DNA of 64,000 bases from contig JADJUC010000030.1 in assembly GCA_016710885.1 (NCBI GenBank), positions 1 to 64,000 of the forward strand, read 5' to 3'. The stretch comes from Candidatus Proximibacter danicus (lineage in GTDB: Bacteria > Pseudomonadota > Gammaproteobacteria > Burkholderiales > Rhodocyclaceae). Shown piece after piece: positions 20,860 through 28,409 of this stretch (position 1 is its first letter; every line of letters begins with the position of its first letter). The translations under genes and the position numbers were made by a program. The notes beneath the pieces are model-generated. The model did not search any database. It saw only the letters and a program-made list of their open reading frames with translations, and had not been told where the DNA came from.

Positions 20860-22254
20860 CTAAATAACCTTGGAGTAACGGGTGCGCTGACGGTCGGCGC
20901 GCAGGTAGCGGTCGAAGACCATGGAGATGGCGCGGACCAGCATGCGACCCGGCGGCAGAACGCTGATCCACTTGTCGTCGACCTTGACCAGACCACCGGC
21001 CTGCATTTCCTTAAGGTCTTCGAGCTCCTCGGCGAAATACTTGCGGAAATCGATCAGGTGGGCAATTTCGATCGACTCGATGGAGAGTTCGAAATGGCAC
21101 ATCAGCGCCTGGATGATGGAACGGCGAAGAATATCGTCGGCGTTCAGCTCGATGCCGCGATACACGGGCAGGATGCCGGCGTCGAGGCGGTCGTAGTATT
21201 CGTCGAGGGTCTTGACGTTCTGCTCATAGGTCGGCCCGACCTTGCCGATAGCCGAGATGCCGAAAGCCAGCAGGTCACAGTCGGCGTAGGTCGAGTAGCC
21301 CTGGAAATTGCGGTGCAGCCGGCCCTGGCGCTGGGCCACAGCCAACTCGTCGTCCGGCTTGGCAAAGTGGTCCATGCCGATATAGACATAACCGGCCTCG
21401 GTCAGCTTGCGGATGGCCAGCGCGAGGATCTGCAGGCGCGTATCGGCGGTCGGCATGTCCTCGTTGAGGATGCGGCGCTGCGGCTTGAACAGGCTCGGCA
21501 GGTGCGCATAGTTGTAGATCGACAGGCGGTCGGGGTCCATCGCCAGCACGCGTTCGAGCGAGCGGTTGAAGCCCATCACCGTCTGGTGCGGCAGGCCGTA
21601 AATGAGGTCGATCGAGACCGACTTGAAGCCGTTGTCGCGCGCGGCGCGGATGACGGTTTCTGTTTCCTCTTCGCTCTGGATGCGATTGACGGCTTTCTGT
21701 ACCTTCTCGTCGAAATCCTGGACACCGACGCTCATGCGGTTGAAGCCGAGTTCGCCAAGCAACGCCACGGTCGCCTGATCGACCTTGCGCGGATCAACTT
21801 CAATCGAATATTCGCCGTCGTCAAGCAGCCGGAAATGCTTGCGGGTCGCTTCCATCAACTGCCGCATTTCGTCATGCGAAAGGAAGGTCGGCGTACCGCC
21901 ACCCCAGTGCAACTGCAGCACATCCCGCTCGCCATCAAGGTACTGGCTTTGCAGCGCCAATTCTTTCGCGAGGTATTTCAGGTACTTGGCCGAGCGCCCG
22001 TGATCCTTGGTGATGATCTTGTTACAGGCGCAGTAGTAGCAGATGGTATTGCAGAAGGGGATGTGAAAGTATAATGACAGCGGCCGGCTGATGCCGCCTA
22101 TGTTACGCTTGCCCAGCCACAGCCGGTAAGCCTCGGCATCGAAGGCCTCGACGAAGCGGTCCGCCGTCGGATACGACGTGTAGCGGGGGCCGTTGATGTC
22201 GAATCGACGGATGATCTGCGGATCGAAGACGACGTTGCTTGAAGCGTAGTTCAT
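20860..22254 (-). CDS. hemN: oxygen-independent coproporphyrinogen III oxidase
   Basis: HemN is a cytoplasmic radical-SAM enzyme that decarboxylates coproporphyrinogen III to protoporphyrinogen IX without oxygen. The 464-residue product has the cluster motif LYFHIPFCNTICYYCACNK (CxxxCxxC with extra Cys), GGGTPTFLSHDEM, GVQDFDEKVQKAVNRIQ, SIDLIYGLPHQT and the C-terminal HemN domain with GISAIGKVGPTYEQN. Length is normal. ATG 22254 gives the family start (MNYASSNVVFDPQ...YTSYPTADRF). It is transcribed away from fnr. The shared 110-base gap contains an Fnr box at 22310-22323 and a GATAAT -10 element at about 22282-22287 on the minus strand, placing the box near -41.5 for an Fnr-activated promoter. 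Confidence 0.95.
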   Translation of the reverse strand: MNYASSNVVFDPQIIRRFDINGPRYTSYPTADRFVEAFDAEAYRLWLGKRNIGGISRPLSLYFHIPFCNTICYYCACNKIITKDHGRSAKYLKYLAKELALQSQYLDGERDVLQLHWGGGTPTFLSHDEMRQLMEATRKHFRLLDDGEYSIEVDPRKVDQATVALLGELGFNRMSVGVQDFDEKVQKAVNRIQSEEETETVIRAARDNGFKSVSIDLIYGLPHQTVMGFNRSLERVLAMDPDRLSIYNYAHLPSLFKPQRRILNEDMPTADTRLQILALAIRKLTEAGYVYIGMDHFAKPDDELAVAQRQGRLHRNFQGYSTYADCDLLAFGISAIGKVGPTYEQNVKTLDEYYDRLDAGILPVYRGIELNADDILRRSIIQALMCHFELSIESIEIAHLIDFRKYFAEELEDLKEMQAGGLVKVDDKWISVLPPGRMLVRAISMVFDRYLRADRQRTRYSKVI

Positions 22255-22309
22255 TGGTGTAAGACCATAAGCGTGCGGGGAATTATCGGGTGACCGGGAA
22301 CCGCACACG

Positions 22310-22323
22310 TTGACTTGGATCAA
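22310..22323. promoter_or_regulatory. Fnr box between hemN and fnr
   Basis: TTGAC-TTGG-ATCAA matches the Fnr/Anr consensus (TTGAT-N4-ATCAA) with one change. Its centre (22316.5) lies about 41.5 bases before the start expected from the hemN -10 element GATAAT (plus-strand 22282-22287), the class II activator position. It is also about 47 bases upstream of the fnr ATG, so autoregulation is possible. Confidence 0.8.
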
Positions 22324-22363
22324 AGGGGCTCAAGACCCCGGATCTTCAATTGCTGGAGAGGCA

Positions 22364-23110
22364 ATGCCCAACAGAAAAGTGGTACAGCCCATCACGCTGT
22401 CGGTGATAAAGACCGCGTGTTCGAACTGCAACCTTCAGGAACTCTGCCTCCCGCTCGGACTTTCGCACGAGGAAGTCGAGAAGCTGGACGAACTGGTTTC
22501 CACCCGACGCCGACTCAAGCGCGGCGAACACCTCTACCGCGCCGGCGAAGCCTTCAGCGCGATTTATGCAGTACGCAGCGGTTTCTTCAAGACCGACGTG
22601 CTGCTCGAGGACGGGCGCGAACAGGTCACCGGTTTCCAGATGACCGGAGAATTGCTTGGCCTGGATGGCATCAGTACCGAGCTGCATTCCTGCAACTCCG
22701 TAGCGCTCGAGGACAGCGAGGTTTGCACGATTCCCTTCTCGCATCTTGAAGGGCTTTCCCGCGAAATCCAGACGCTGCAACACCATTTCCACAAGGTCAT
22801 GAGCCGTGAGATCGTTCGCGATCACGGGGTCATGATGCTGCTCGGCACGATGCGCGCCGAAGAGCGCCTGGCGGCCTTCCTGCTCAATCTCTCGCAACGC
22901 TTCACAGCACGCGGCTATTCCCCGGCGGAGTTCTACCTGCGCATGACGCGCGAGGAAATCGGCAGCTATCTTGGCCTGAAGCTGGAAACCGTCAGCCGGG
23001 CGTTTTCACGCTTCCAGGAAGAAGGCCTCATTGCCGTGCAGCAGAAACATGTGCGCATCCTGAATACACCAGGCCTCAAACGTCTGATGAACCATCATTC
23101 ACACGGGTAG
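22364..23110 (+). CDS. fnr: Crp/Fnr-family oxygen-responsive regulator Fnr
   Basis: This is a 248-residue transcription factor that senses oxygen through a [4Fe-4S] cluster. The N-terminal CSNCNLQELC (residues about 19-28) with a further Cys at VALHSCNSVAL-type position supplies the cluster ligands. A cNMP-type beta-roll follows (GEHLYRAGEAFSAIYAVRSG), then the dimer helix, then a helix-turn-helix EIGSYLGLKLETVSRAFSRF whose E-x-x-S-R contacts TTGAT half-sites. ATG 22364 follows GGAGAG at 22355-22360. The open frame reaches further upstream (22310) but only across the Fnr box. The protein is the likely reader of the four Fnr-type boxes noted in this window. Confidence 0.94.
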   Translation: MPNRKVVQPITLSVIKTACSNCNLQELCLPLGLSHEEVEKLDELVSTRRRLKRGEHLYRAGEAFSAIYAVRSGFFKTDVLLEDGREQVTGFQMTGELLGLDGISTELHSCNSVALEDSEVCTIPFSHLEGLSREIQTLQHHFHKVMSREIVRDHGVMMLLGTMRAEERLAAFLLNLSQRFTARGYSPAEFYLRMTREEIGSYLGLKLETVSRAFSRFQEEGLIAVQQKHVRILNTPGLKRLMNHHSHG

Positions 23111-23130
23111 CACTGCGAACCCTGCTGAAG

Positions 23131-23526
23131 CTATTTGAACAGGGTGCCAAGAAAACCCATCGGATCGCGCGTTAACGCAACTGCCACGATGTAGGCAAAC
23201 GCTACCAGCGCGGCAATGAAGAACCCGGCGCGCTGTGCCTTGGTTCGCCCGCGCTTCAGCGCAACCATTCCCAGCAGGATATACGCCAGCAGCCCGATGA
23301 ACTTGGCCGTCAGCCACGCCTGTGCGAACGGGTATTGCGCGCTCATCACCGCCATGGCGATGGCACTTCCCAGCAAGACGGTATCGACGACGTGCGGCAC
23401 TACCTTCAGCCAGCGTCTGGCCAGGAGAGGCGAATCTCCCAGCATCAACAGGCCGCGCAGGAAGAACCCGGTTCCGGAAAGCAGTACAGCGGTAATGTGA
23501 AGGTGTTTCAGTGCCAGATAGCTCAT
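23131..23526 (-). CDS. SirB2-family membrane protein
   Basis: This is a 131-residue membrane protein with four predicted helices, of the SirB2 (invasion expression up-regulator SirB) family: LKHLHITAVLLSGTGFFLRG, VVPHVVDTVLLGSAIAM, LTAKFIGLLAYILLGMVALK and AGFFIAALVAFAYIVAVAL. The conserved His residues in helix one (HLHI) and helix two (PHVVD) are typical. Function is unknown; His pairs suggest a heme- or copper-linked role. It starts three bases after the nnrS stop and is probably the last gene of the hemerythrin-nnrS operon. It converges on fnr. Confidence 0.75.
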   Translation of the reverse strand: MSYLALKHLHITAVLLSGTGFFLRGLLMLGDSPLLARRWLKVVPHVVDTVLLGSAIAMAVMSAQYPFAQAWLTAKFIGLLAYILLGMVALKRGRTKAQRAGFFIAALVAFAYIVAVALTRDPMGFLGTLFK

Positions 23527-23529
23527 GCT

Positions 23530-24747
23530 TTACCCCGGGCGTCCATCCGGACGCGGCTTCAGGAACATCATCAGGTGCACCCGGCTCCACATGCCGAACA
23601 CGGCCAGCCAGCCGAGCGAACTCAGCCAGATGAGGTTGGTGACCCCGGGTTCAGCGAACCACTCGCCGAAAAGGCGCAGCAGAACCACGCCTTGATAGGC
23701 CCAGAACAGTCGCCAGGCCCAGACATCGGAGGAAATGAGTCGACCGGAGTGGCCAAGGGTAACGCGGGTCGCCATGCCGATCAGTATCGAACCGAAATAC
23801 CCGACGGTCAGCGCATGCAGTGGCGCCCGCCCGCCCCAGCCGGTGGCGAGGCCAAGGGCTGCCGCAGCGCTTTGCGCGGCGAACAGCAACAGCGCCAGCC
23901 CGAGCCAGAGACCGGCGACATGGTGCATGGCCAACAGATGCGAAACAAAGACCTTGTGAATCTGCCAGCGCCAGGAAAGCCACAGCGCCGTGACGCCCCC
24001 GCAAAGATCCGGCAGCCATAGCCAGGTATCCAGGCCGGAGATACTCCCCAGCGCATGCAGCGTACAAGAGGCCAGAATGACCGCCAACGGAAGCATTGAC
24101 CTGTACTCGATGTAACCGCGTACAACACTGCCGGAAAAGAAGGGCAGCATGCGGTGCGTCACCGACAAGAACACGGGAACCAGGAACAACCACAAACCGA
24201 TCTCGATGGCCATCTGCACCCAGAACGGCTCGGCCAGGGCCAGACCAATGGCAAAAAGAATAACTCCCAGCACACCGCAGGCGATCGCCGACAGAACCAG
24301 CCAGGCATGGGTCTTGTGATCGTTCATCGACGAGCGCACGGTGGAAAATAACGACCATCCGCCTGCTGCGAGACCAAACGCAACCACCAGCAATCCCGCT
24401 GGAATCAGCACAGGCGCGACAAACAGGCCAGCATAGAACAAGCCCCAGCCCGCAACGAGCAGAAAGAACGCTGGCACATACTGCCGCTGCGCCAGCGGCC
24501 CCATGGCCACCCACTTCGGCAACGCGGTCATCAGAAAGCCGAAGATGAAAAATGAGAACAGTCCGTAGATCATCAGTGCCGCATGCAACCACATCGACGG
24601 CACCGGCCACTCGGTCGGGGCATAGAGCCCGGCATAACGAGCGCCCAGGTCAACGGCCCAAAGCAGCATGCCGATCAGTGCCTGCAGCGCACCGGCAAAG
24701 AACATCAGGCGATGCGGTGCGGCGAAGAAAACCGGGCGAAAATTCAT
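23530..24747 (-). CDS. nnrS: NnrS family protein
   Basis: This is a 405-residue, about 12-helix inner-membrane protein of the NnrS family, known as a heme- and copper-containing protein induced with denitrification genes and protective against nitric oxide stress. The family start FRPVFFAAPHRLMFFAGALQ, the MWLHAALMIYGLFSFFIFGF segment and HALTVGYFGSILIGMATRVT are clear, with conserved His in several helices. ATG 24747 overlaps the stop of the preceding membrane-protein gene (ATGA at 24744-24747). Regulation is probably through the Fnr-type box at 26816-26829 at the head of the operon. Confidence 0.9.
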   Translation of the reverse strand: MNFRPVFFAAPHRLMFFAGALQALIGMLLWAVDLGARYAGLYAPTEWPVPSMWLHAALMIYGLFSFFIFGFLMTALPKWVAMGPLAQRQYVPAFFLLVAGWGLFYAGLFVAPVLIPAGLLVVAFGLAAGGWSLFSTVRSSMNDHKTHAWLVLSAIACGVLGVILFAIGLALAEPFWVQMAIEIGLWLFLVPVFLSVTHRMLPFFSGSVVRGYIEYRSMLPLAVILASCTLHALGSISGLDTWLWLPDLCGGVTALWLSWRWQIHKVFVSHLLAMHHVAGLWLGLALLLFAAQSAAAALGLATGWGGRAPLHALTVGYFGSILIGMATRVTLGHSGRLISSDVWAWRLFWAYQGVVLLRLFGEWFAEPGVTNLIWLSSLGWLAVFGMWSRVHLMMFLKPRPDGRPG

Positions 24748-26060
24748 CCGGCACCTCCAGCAGCCAGCTCGGCAAGCCTGGCATCGACCAGCGCCGCATG
24801 GTGGCGATAGACGCCGGCCGCCGAAATAAGATTGTGAGCCAGGAAAGCACTGGCCACGAGCATCGCCAGCCCCGCCGGTCTTGTCAGCAGCGACGGCCAC
24901 ACAACAGCCAGCAGCAGCAGACAGCAGGTTGCGCAGTGGGCATACAAATGACGGGTCATTTTTCCCTCGGCGAGTACCGCTTTCATGTTCGGCGCCACTA
25001 CGCGGCTCTGGCCACGATTCTGAAGATGTAACCAGACCAGAAAGGGAACAATTTTATAGAGCATTCCGGAAATCACCGACATGAAGCCACCGACAAGAAC
25101 CAGAACACCGAACAGCAGCGGCCAGGCCACGTCATCAGCAAGCGTCGGCAGCAGGCGCACCATTCCCCAGAGGGCGCAGGCAACGAGCCCGCAAAGCATT
25201 GCCAGGCGCCAGAAACGCTGGGTTGTGTCGGGGCGCGCACGCTTGCTGCGCGATTGTAGCCACAGTGTGGTCGCGCAGTATCCTGCGGCCAGCCAGACGA
25301 CCGTCGATTCCAGCAGGGCTGCGAGCCACTCCACCGCCCCGAATACCGCGAGCGATGCCGCCGCCACCGCGGCCAACAGGAAAATGCCGAACGTTCGGCT
25401 GAACCAGGCCGGGTACGCAGGCGTAATCTGGAACATCGGCACAACGACATAAGCCACTGCCGAAAGCAGGCCTGTTGCCCAGGCGCCCAACCCCCAGGCG
25501 ACATGGACCCGCGTCACTTCAAGGAGAGGAATCGGCCAGCGCCCCTCAAGACCGCCGGTCAGAGAAAAGCCCAGCATCACCGCGATCAGCAAGGCCAACA
25601 GCGCTCGCTTGATGCCGGCAATCGTGGCGCTGGTCGATGGTACGCCGCGCAAGGACAACCCCGCCATCAAAAGAAAATAAATGACTCCGCCCCCGAGGAA
25701 GGATATTGCCAACGGAAAAGCCGCCTCGGAAACGCCCAGGAAACCACCCGCCAATGCCAGCGTCCCGAGCAACATCAGCACATGGACGATACCCGCCACG
25801 CGCAGCGGCTGCCTCAGGTTCGCACCGGCCACCACTGGCAGGATCTGGATCATGGCGCCGAGCATGACCTGCAGCATGAAGCCGACGGTCAGCAGATGCG
25901 TCACAGCCAACGCACCGGGCGTCCAGCGTGACGCGAAAATTTCACCACCGTTGACGACGAGAAGCAGACCCGCGAGCCCCGAAAAAAGCGGGGCCGTCAG
26001 AAAGAAACGGAAAGGCGCCGCTATCGGCGGCGCCTGTTCGAAGGACAGCAGAGCCTGCAT
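24744..26060 (-). CDS. NnrS-associated polytopic membrane protein (NnrS/heme-copper-oxidase-like)
   Basis: This is a 438-residue integral membrane protein with about 12 predicted helices. The stretch ALAVTHLLTVGFMLQVMLGA, followed by IQILPVVAGANL, and RVHVAWGLGAWATGLLSAVA resemble NnrS and distantly heme-copper oxidase subunit I, with a His in several helices that could hold heme. No catalytic motif set of a true oxidase is recognised. It is 13 bases after the DUF2249 gene and overlaps nnrS by four bases, so it acts in the same process, presumably NO or oxygen stress. I do not recognise a named gene. Confidence 0.7.
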   Translation of the reverse strand: MQALLSFEQAPPIAAPFRFFLTAPLFSGLAGLLLVVNGGEIFASRWTPGALAVTHLLTVGFMLQVMLGAMIQILPVVAGANLRQPLRVAGIVHVLMLLGTLALAGGFLGVSEAAFPLAISFLGGGVIYFLLMAGLSLRGVPSTSATIAGIKRALLALLIAVMLGFSLTGGLEGRWPIPLLEVTRVHVAWGLGAWATGLLSAVAYVVVPMFQITPAYPAWFSRTFGIFLLAAVAAASLAVFGAVEWLAALLESTVVWLAAGYCATTLWLQSRSKRARPDTTQRFWRLAMLCGLVACALWGMVRLLPTLADDVAWPLLFGVLVLVGGFMSVISGMLYKIVPFLVWLHLQNRGQSRVVAPNMKAVLAEGKMTRHLYAHCATCCLLLLAVVWPSLLTRPAGLAMLVASAFLAHNLISAAGVYRHHAALVDARLAELAAGGAG

Positions 26061-26073
26061 CGGTGTCGTCGCG

Positions 26074-26310
26074 TCAGTCGGACGCGTGCCAGATCAGGAT
26101 TTCCACGGTGCCATCGACGAGCTGCTCGACTTCATGCCGGAAGCCGTTGTTGGCAAGCGCCTTGTACAGTGGGTACGGCTCCCGATAGAGGAGCAGCAAG
26201 AGTTTTTCACCTTTGGGCAGATGATCCAGCGCGTCCATGGTCAGGACAAATGGCTCAGGAGGTTCAAGACCGCGCGCATCGATCACGCGCTCGCTCTTCG
26301 GATGGTTCAT
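26074..26310 (-). CDS. DUF2249 (TusA-like fold) protein
   Basis: This is a 78-residue soluble protein: ERVIDARGLEPPEPFVLTMD, then LPKGEKLLLLLYREPYPLY and FRHEVEQLVDGTVEILIWH. This matches DUF2249, small proteins with a TusA/SirA-like fold often fused to or beside hemerythrin domains. The Cys of true TusA sulfur carriers is replaced (ARGLEPP instead of xxGLxCP), so sulfur transfer is unlikely. The ATG overlaps the hemerythrin stop (ATGA at 26307-26310). Confidence 0.82.
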   Translation of the reverse strand: MNHPKSERVIDARGLEPPEPFVLTMDALDHLPKGEKLLLLLYREPYPLYKALANNGFRHEVEQLVDGTVEILIWHASD

Positions 26311-26759
26311 TTTCCTGCCTCGGCCAGGCTTGCCTGCAGCCCGGGCAGCAGCGCCTCGGACTCCTCAGCCAGGTGCTGGTCGCACATCGGGTAGAGGATG
26401 TTTTCTTCTTTCATGTTGTGCTGCTGCATCATGATCAACAGCGTTTCAGCATTGCCGGAATAGCCATCGGCATCCTTTGCTGCCAATGACTCGGCTGCCG
26501 CTGCCATCAGCTCGCGCATCTGCACATGCTCGCCACGCATCACCTGCGTTGGCCCCATGTACATGCCGGTTTTTTCCTCGAAGGTCGGGAACAGCAAGGA
26601 TTCTTCAGTTGTGAAATGCTGCAGCACGCCGCAATGAAAGCGGCCGAACGACTCGGCTGCGGCGTTCCAATCGCCACTGGCAACAGCCTGCTCCACCTCG
26701 GCAAAGACGTCGTCGCAGCGTCGGTGGTCTTCGGTCATGAAATCGCGAATCGTTGTCAT
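26307..26759 (-). CDS. hemerythrin HHE-domain protein
   Basis: This is a 150-residue four-helix protein with the di-iron ligand pattern of hemerythrin-like domains: MTEDHRRCDDVFAEVE, FHCGVLQHFTTEESLLFP (HxxxE), GEHVQMRELM and MMQQHNMKEENILYPM (HxxxE). Such proteins bind O2 or NO or repair iron centres (RIC/DnrN-like). ATG 26759 gives the family start MTTIRDFMTEDHR; the frame continues upstream to 26816 without homology. It is the first gene of an operon with DUF2249, the NnrS-like gene, nnrS and SirB2. An Fnr-type box lies about 64 bases upstream of the ATG. Confidence 0.88.
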   Translation of the reverse strand: MTTIRDFMTEDHRRCDDVFAEVEQAVASGDWNAAAESFGRFHCGVLQHFTTEESLLFPTFEEKTGMYMGPTQVMRGEHVQMRELMAAAAESLAAKDADGYSGNAETLLIMMQQHNMKEENILYPMCDQHLAEESEALLPGLQASLAEAGK

Positions 26760-26815
26760 CTCGGGCAGCCCTCTTTGTGTTTGGGGCATTGTCACGGGCA
26801 CCACGCACAGGGGCA

Positions 26816-26829
26816 TTGACTGAAATCAA
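26816..26829. promoter_or_regulatory. Fnr/Dnr-type box upstream of the hemerythrin-nnrS operon
   Basis: TTGAC-TGAA-ATCAA fits the Fnr/Dnr consensus with one change. The centre is 64 bases before the hemerythrin ATG (minus strand). A convincing -10 hexamer at the matching distance is not obvious. Because the operon encodes NO/O2-handling proteins, a Dnr/NnrR-type regulator recognising the same sequence is an alternative to Fnr. Confidence 0.7.
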
Positions 26830-26859
26830 AAACGACTCACGCGCCCGTGGGCGCGTGAG
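26821..26859 (-). terminator. Rho-independent terminator after the ODP gene
   Basis: A perfect 11-base-pair stem, CTCACGCGCCC-GT-GGGCGCGTGAG, lies at 26836-26859. On the minus strand it is followed by a T-rich run (CGTTTTTGATTT). It ends the chemoreceptor-like/ODP operon and slightly overlaps the Fnr-type box of the next operon. Confidence 0.75.
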
Positions 26860-26909
26860 ATTTATTGCAGCTTAACCGCCGCCAACTGCGGCAGTTGTGC
26901 AGCGAGGGA

Positions 26910-27650
26910 TCAGACGCGAATCACGCCGACATGCAGTTCATCAAACCAGTTGATGAAGCGCTGAACATCATCGCCCTGGTAAACCGCACCATGCTGTGGA
27001 CACAGCATGTCGATTTTCAGGTGTGAGGCCCGCTCGCACCACTGCCGCTTGGCTTCGTTGGAAGCCATCCAGCGACGGTGAAAGGCTTCGGCGTGACGAA
27101 TATGCGAGGAAAAATCCTCGACAAAGACCCCCTGTTTGTCAGGCGGCAACAGGGCGGCCCCGACATCGCCGGAAAAGAGGATTTTGGCCTGTTTGTCGTA
27201 GAGGTGCAGGTTACCAGCGGAGTGCAGGTAATGCGCCGGGATAGCCTGCAGCGGCAAGCCAGCGAGCGAAATGCCTGCCCCCTCATCCGGCAGGGCAACG
27301 AAAGTTTCTGCCGTACCGCCAAAATGCGGGATGAAACTCTCCCACAGCCAACTGATGTAGCACTTCATCTGCGGATTGAATTCGAGCCACAGTGCCAGCG
27401 ACGAAATGATGTCAGGGTCCTGGTGCGAGGCAAAGATACCGGTCAGCTTTGACGGGTCGAACTCTGCCGACAAGGCCGAGAATACCGCCGGAAAAATTTC
27501 AGCGCCGCCCGGGTCCAGCAACAGGCCTTGACCGGCGTGCTGCACCAGATATTCGTTGGTATCGATCAGATAGTCCGGCTTTGCCGGATCGCGGACAATC
27601 GCTGTCCATTTGTGCGTTCCATCCTCAAAGATGGTTTGCGTCGTTTTCAT
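26910..27650 (-). CDS. oxygen-binding di-iron (ODP-type) metallo-beta-lactamase-fold protein
   Basis: This is a 246-residue cytoplasmic protein with a flavodiiron-like metallo-beta-lactamase fold but no flavodoxin domain. Landmarks: YLIDTNEYLVQHAGQGLLLD, GIFASHQDPDIISSLALWLE in place of the usual HxHxDH, PAHYLHSAGNLHLYD, KILFSGDVGAALLPP and MLCPQHGAVYQGDDVQRF. The substituted H-x-D-P-D-I motif is that of ODP, a di-iron protein that binds O2 reversibly and acts as an oxygen receptor in chemotaxis in Treponema. ATG 27650 overlaps the stop of a gene encoding an MCP-tip-like protein, strongly suggesting that the two work together. A terminator follows. Function is inferred from family and neighbour; enzymatic O2 reduction cannot be excluded. 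Confidence 0.82.
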   Translation of the reverse strand: MKTTQTIFEDGTHKWTAIVRDPAKPDYLIDTNEYLVQHAGQGLLLDPGGAEIFPAVFSALSAEFDPSKLTGIFASHQDPDIISSLALWLEFNPQMKCYISWLWESFIPHFGGTAETFVALPDEGAGISLAGLPLQAIPAHYLHSAGNLHLYDKQAKILFSGDVGAALLPPDKQGVFVEDFSSHIRHAEAFHRRWMASNEAKRQWCERASHLKIDMLCPQHGAVYQGDDVQRFINWFDELHVGVIRV

Positions 27651-28291
27651 GCACTTCCCCCGAAAAATTTCGAGCGCCGCAGGATTTCGAGCGATGAGCG
27701 AATTTCCTCGACGACTCCGTCGAACTCGCCGGAGACCTGCCCCAGCGAGCTTGCAAACCCGGCGCCATACGCCGCTTCGATTTTTGCCGATTTTGCCAAC
27801 ACCCCTCCCAGTTCGACCAGACGTGCGGCATCGTCGACAGCCAGACGCAGACTGCGCCGCAAACCGGAAATACGCTGCGCACGCGAATCATGCTGGGCAT
27901 TACGCCGTTCGAGCACGGAATCCAGCATCGGGTTTCCCGAGCACTGCGCCAGCGTGCGGCGAAAGAGCGCATCCTGACGCGATTCCTGCAGGACGACGGA
28001 AACCTCGGCAACCAGATCGTGGATCAGCCGCGTCAGCGAAATCATGCTTTCGCGCAGATCCTTTGAAAAAACCCGCAGTTCGTTGGAAAGTACGCCGAAG
28101 CCAAGCGCCGCATTACCGGCACGTTTGGCGAGGAATATGGCGTTCAAGGCCATGATGTTGATCTTGAAAGCGACAGCGACCACGCGTTTGATTTCTTCGT
28201 TGATGCGCACGATGCGCAGCAGATCGAGTGCAGCACCGGAGGTTCCGTTTCCGGAACCGTGCCATTGGCTTGTTGTCAGTTCGGCCGTCAT
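27647..28291 (-). CDS. soluble chemoreceptor-tip-like protein paired with ODP
   Basis: This is a 214-residue protein without membrane segments or a recognisable ligand domain. Residues about 43-80 (INIMALNAIFLAKRAG then ALGFGVLSNELRVFSKDL) match the hairpin tip of methyl-accepting chemotaxis proteins (typical IxxLALNAAIEAARAGExGxGFAVVAxEVR), with KR in place of the usual EAARAGE acidic residues. Flanking sequence is helical with long charged runs, as in a short coiled-coil signalling module. The stop overlaps the ODP start codon. It may couple O2 occupancy of ODP to CheA/CheW, or act as a truncated dominant signalling subunit. No che genes are in the window. No promoter motif was recognised. 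Confidence 0.7.
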   Translation of the reverse strand: MTAELTTSQWHGSGNGTSGAALDLLRIVRINEEIKRVVAVAFKINIMALNAIFLAKRAGNAALGFGVLSNELRVFSKDLRESMISLTRLIHDLVAEVSVVLQESRQDALFRRTLAQCSGNPMLDSVLERRNAQHDSRAQRISGLRRSLRLAVDDAARLVELGGVLAKSAKIEAAYGAGFASSLGQVSGEFDGVVEEIRSSLEILRRSKFFGGSA

Positions 28292-28409
28292 GTTGTCGCA
28301 GGTTTCTCGCTGGTCACAGGGAGCTGATCGTTGCCGAAAGCAGAAGCCCCGGCACCCGTCGCACTTTATCAGTCATTTTCAAGCGGGGGTACTCTCCTGC
28401 TGCCAGCTT

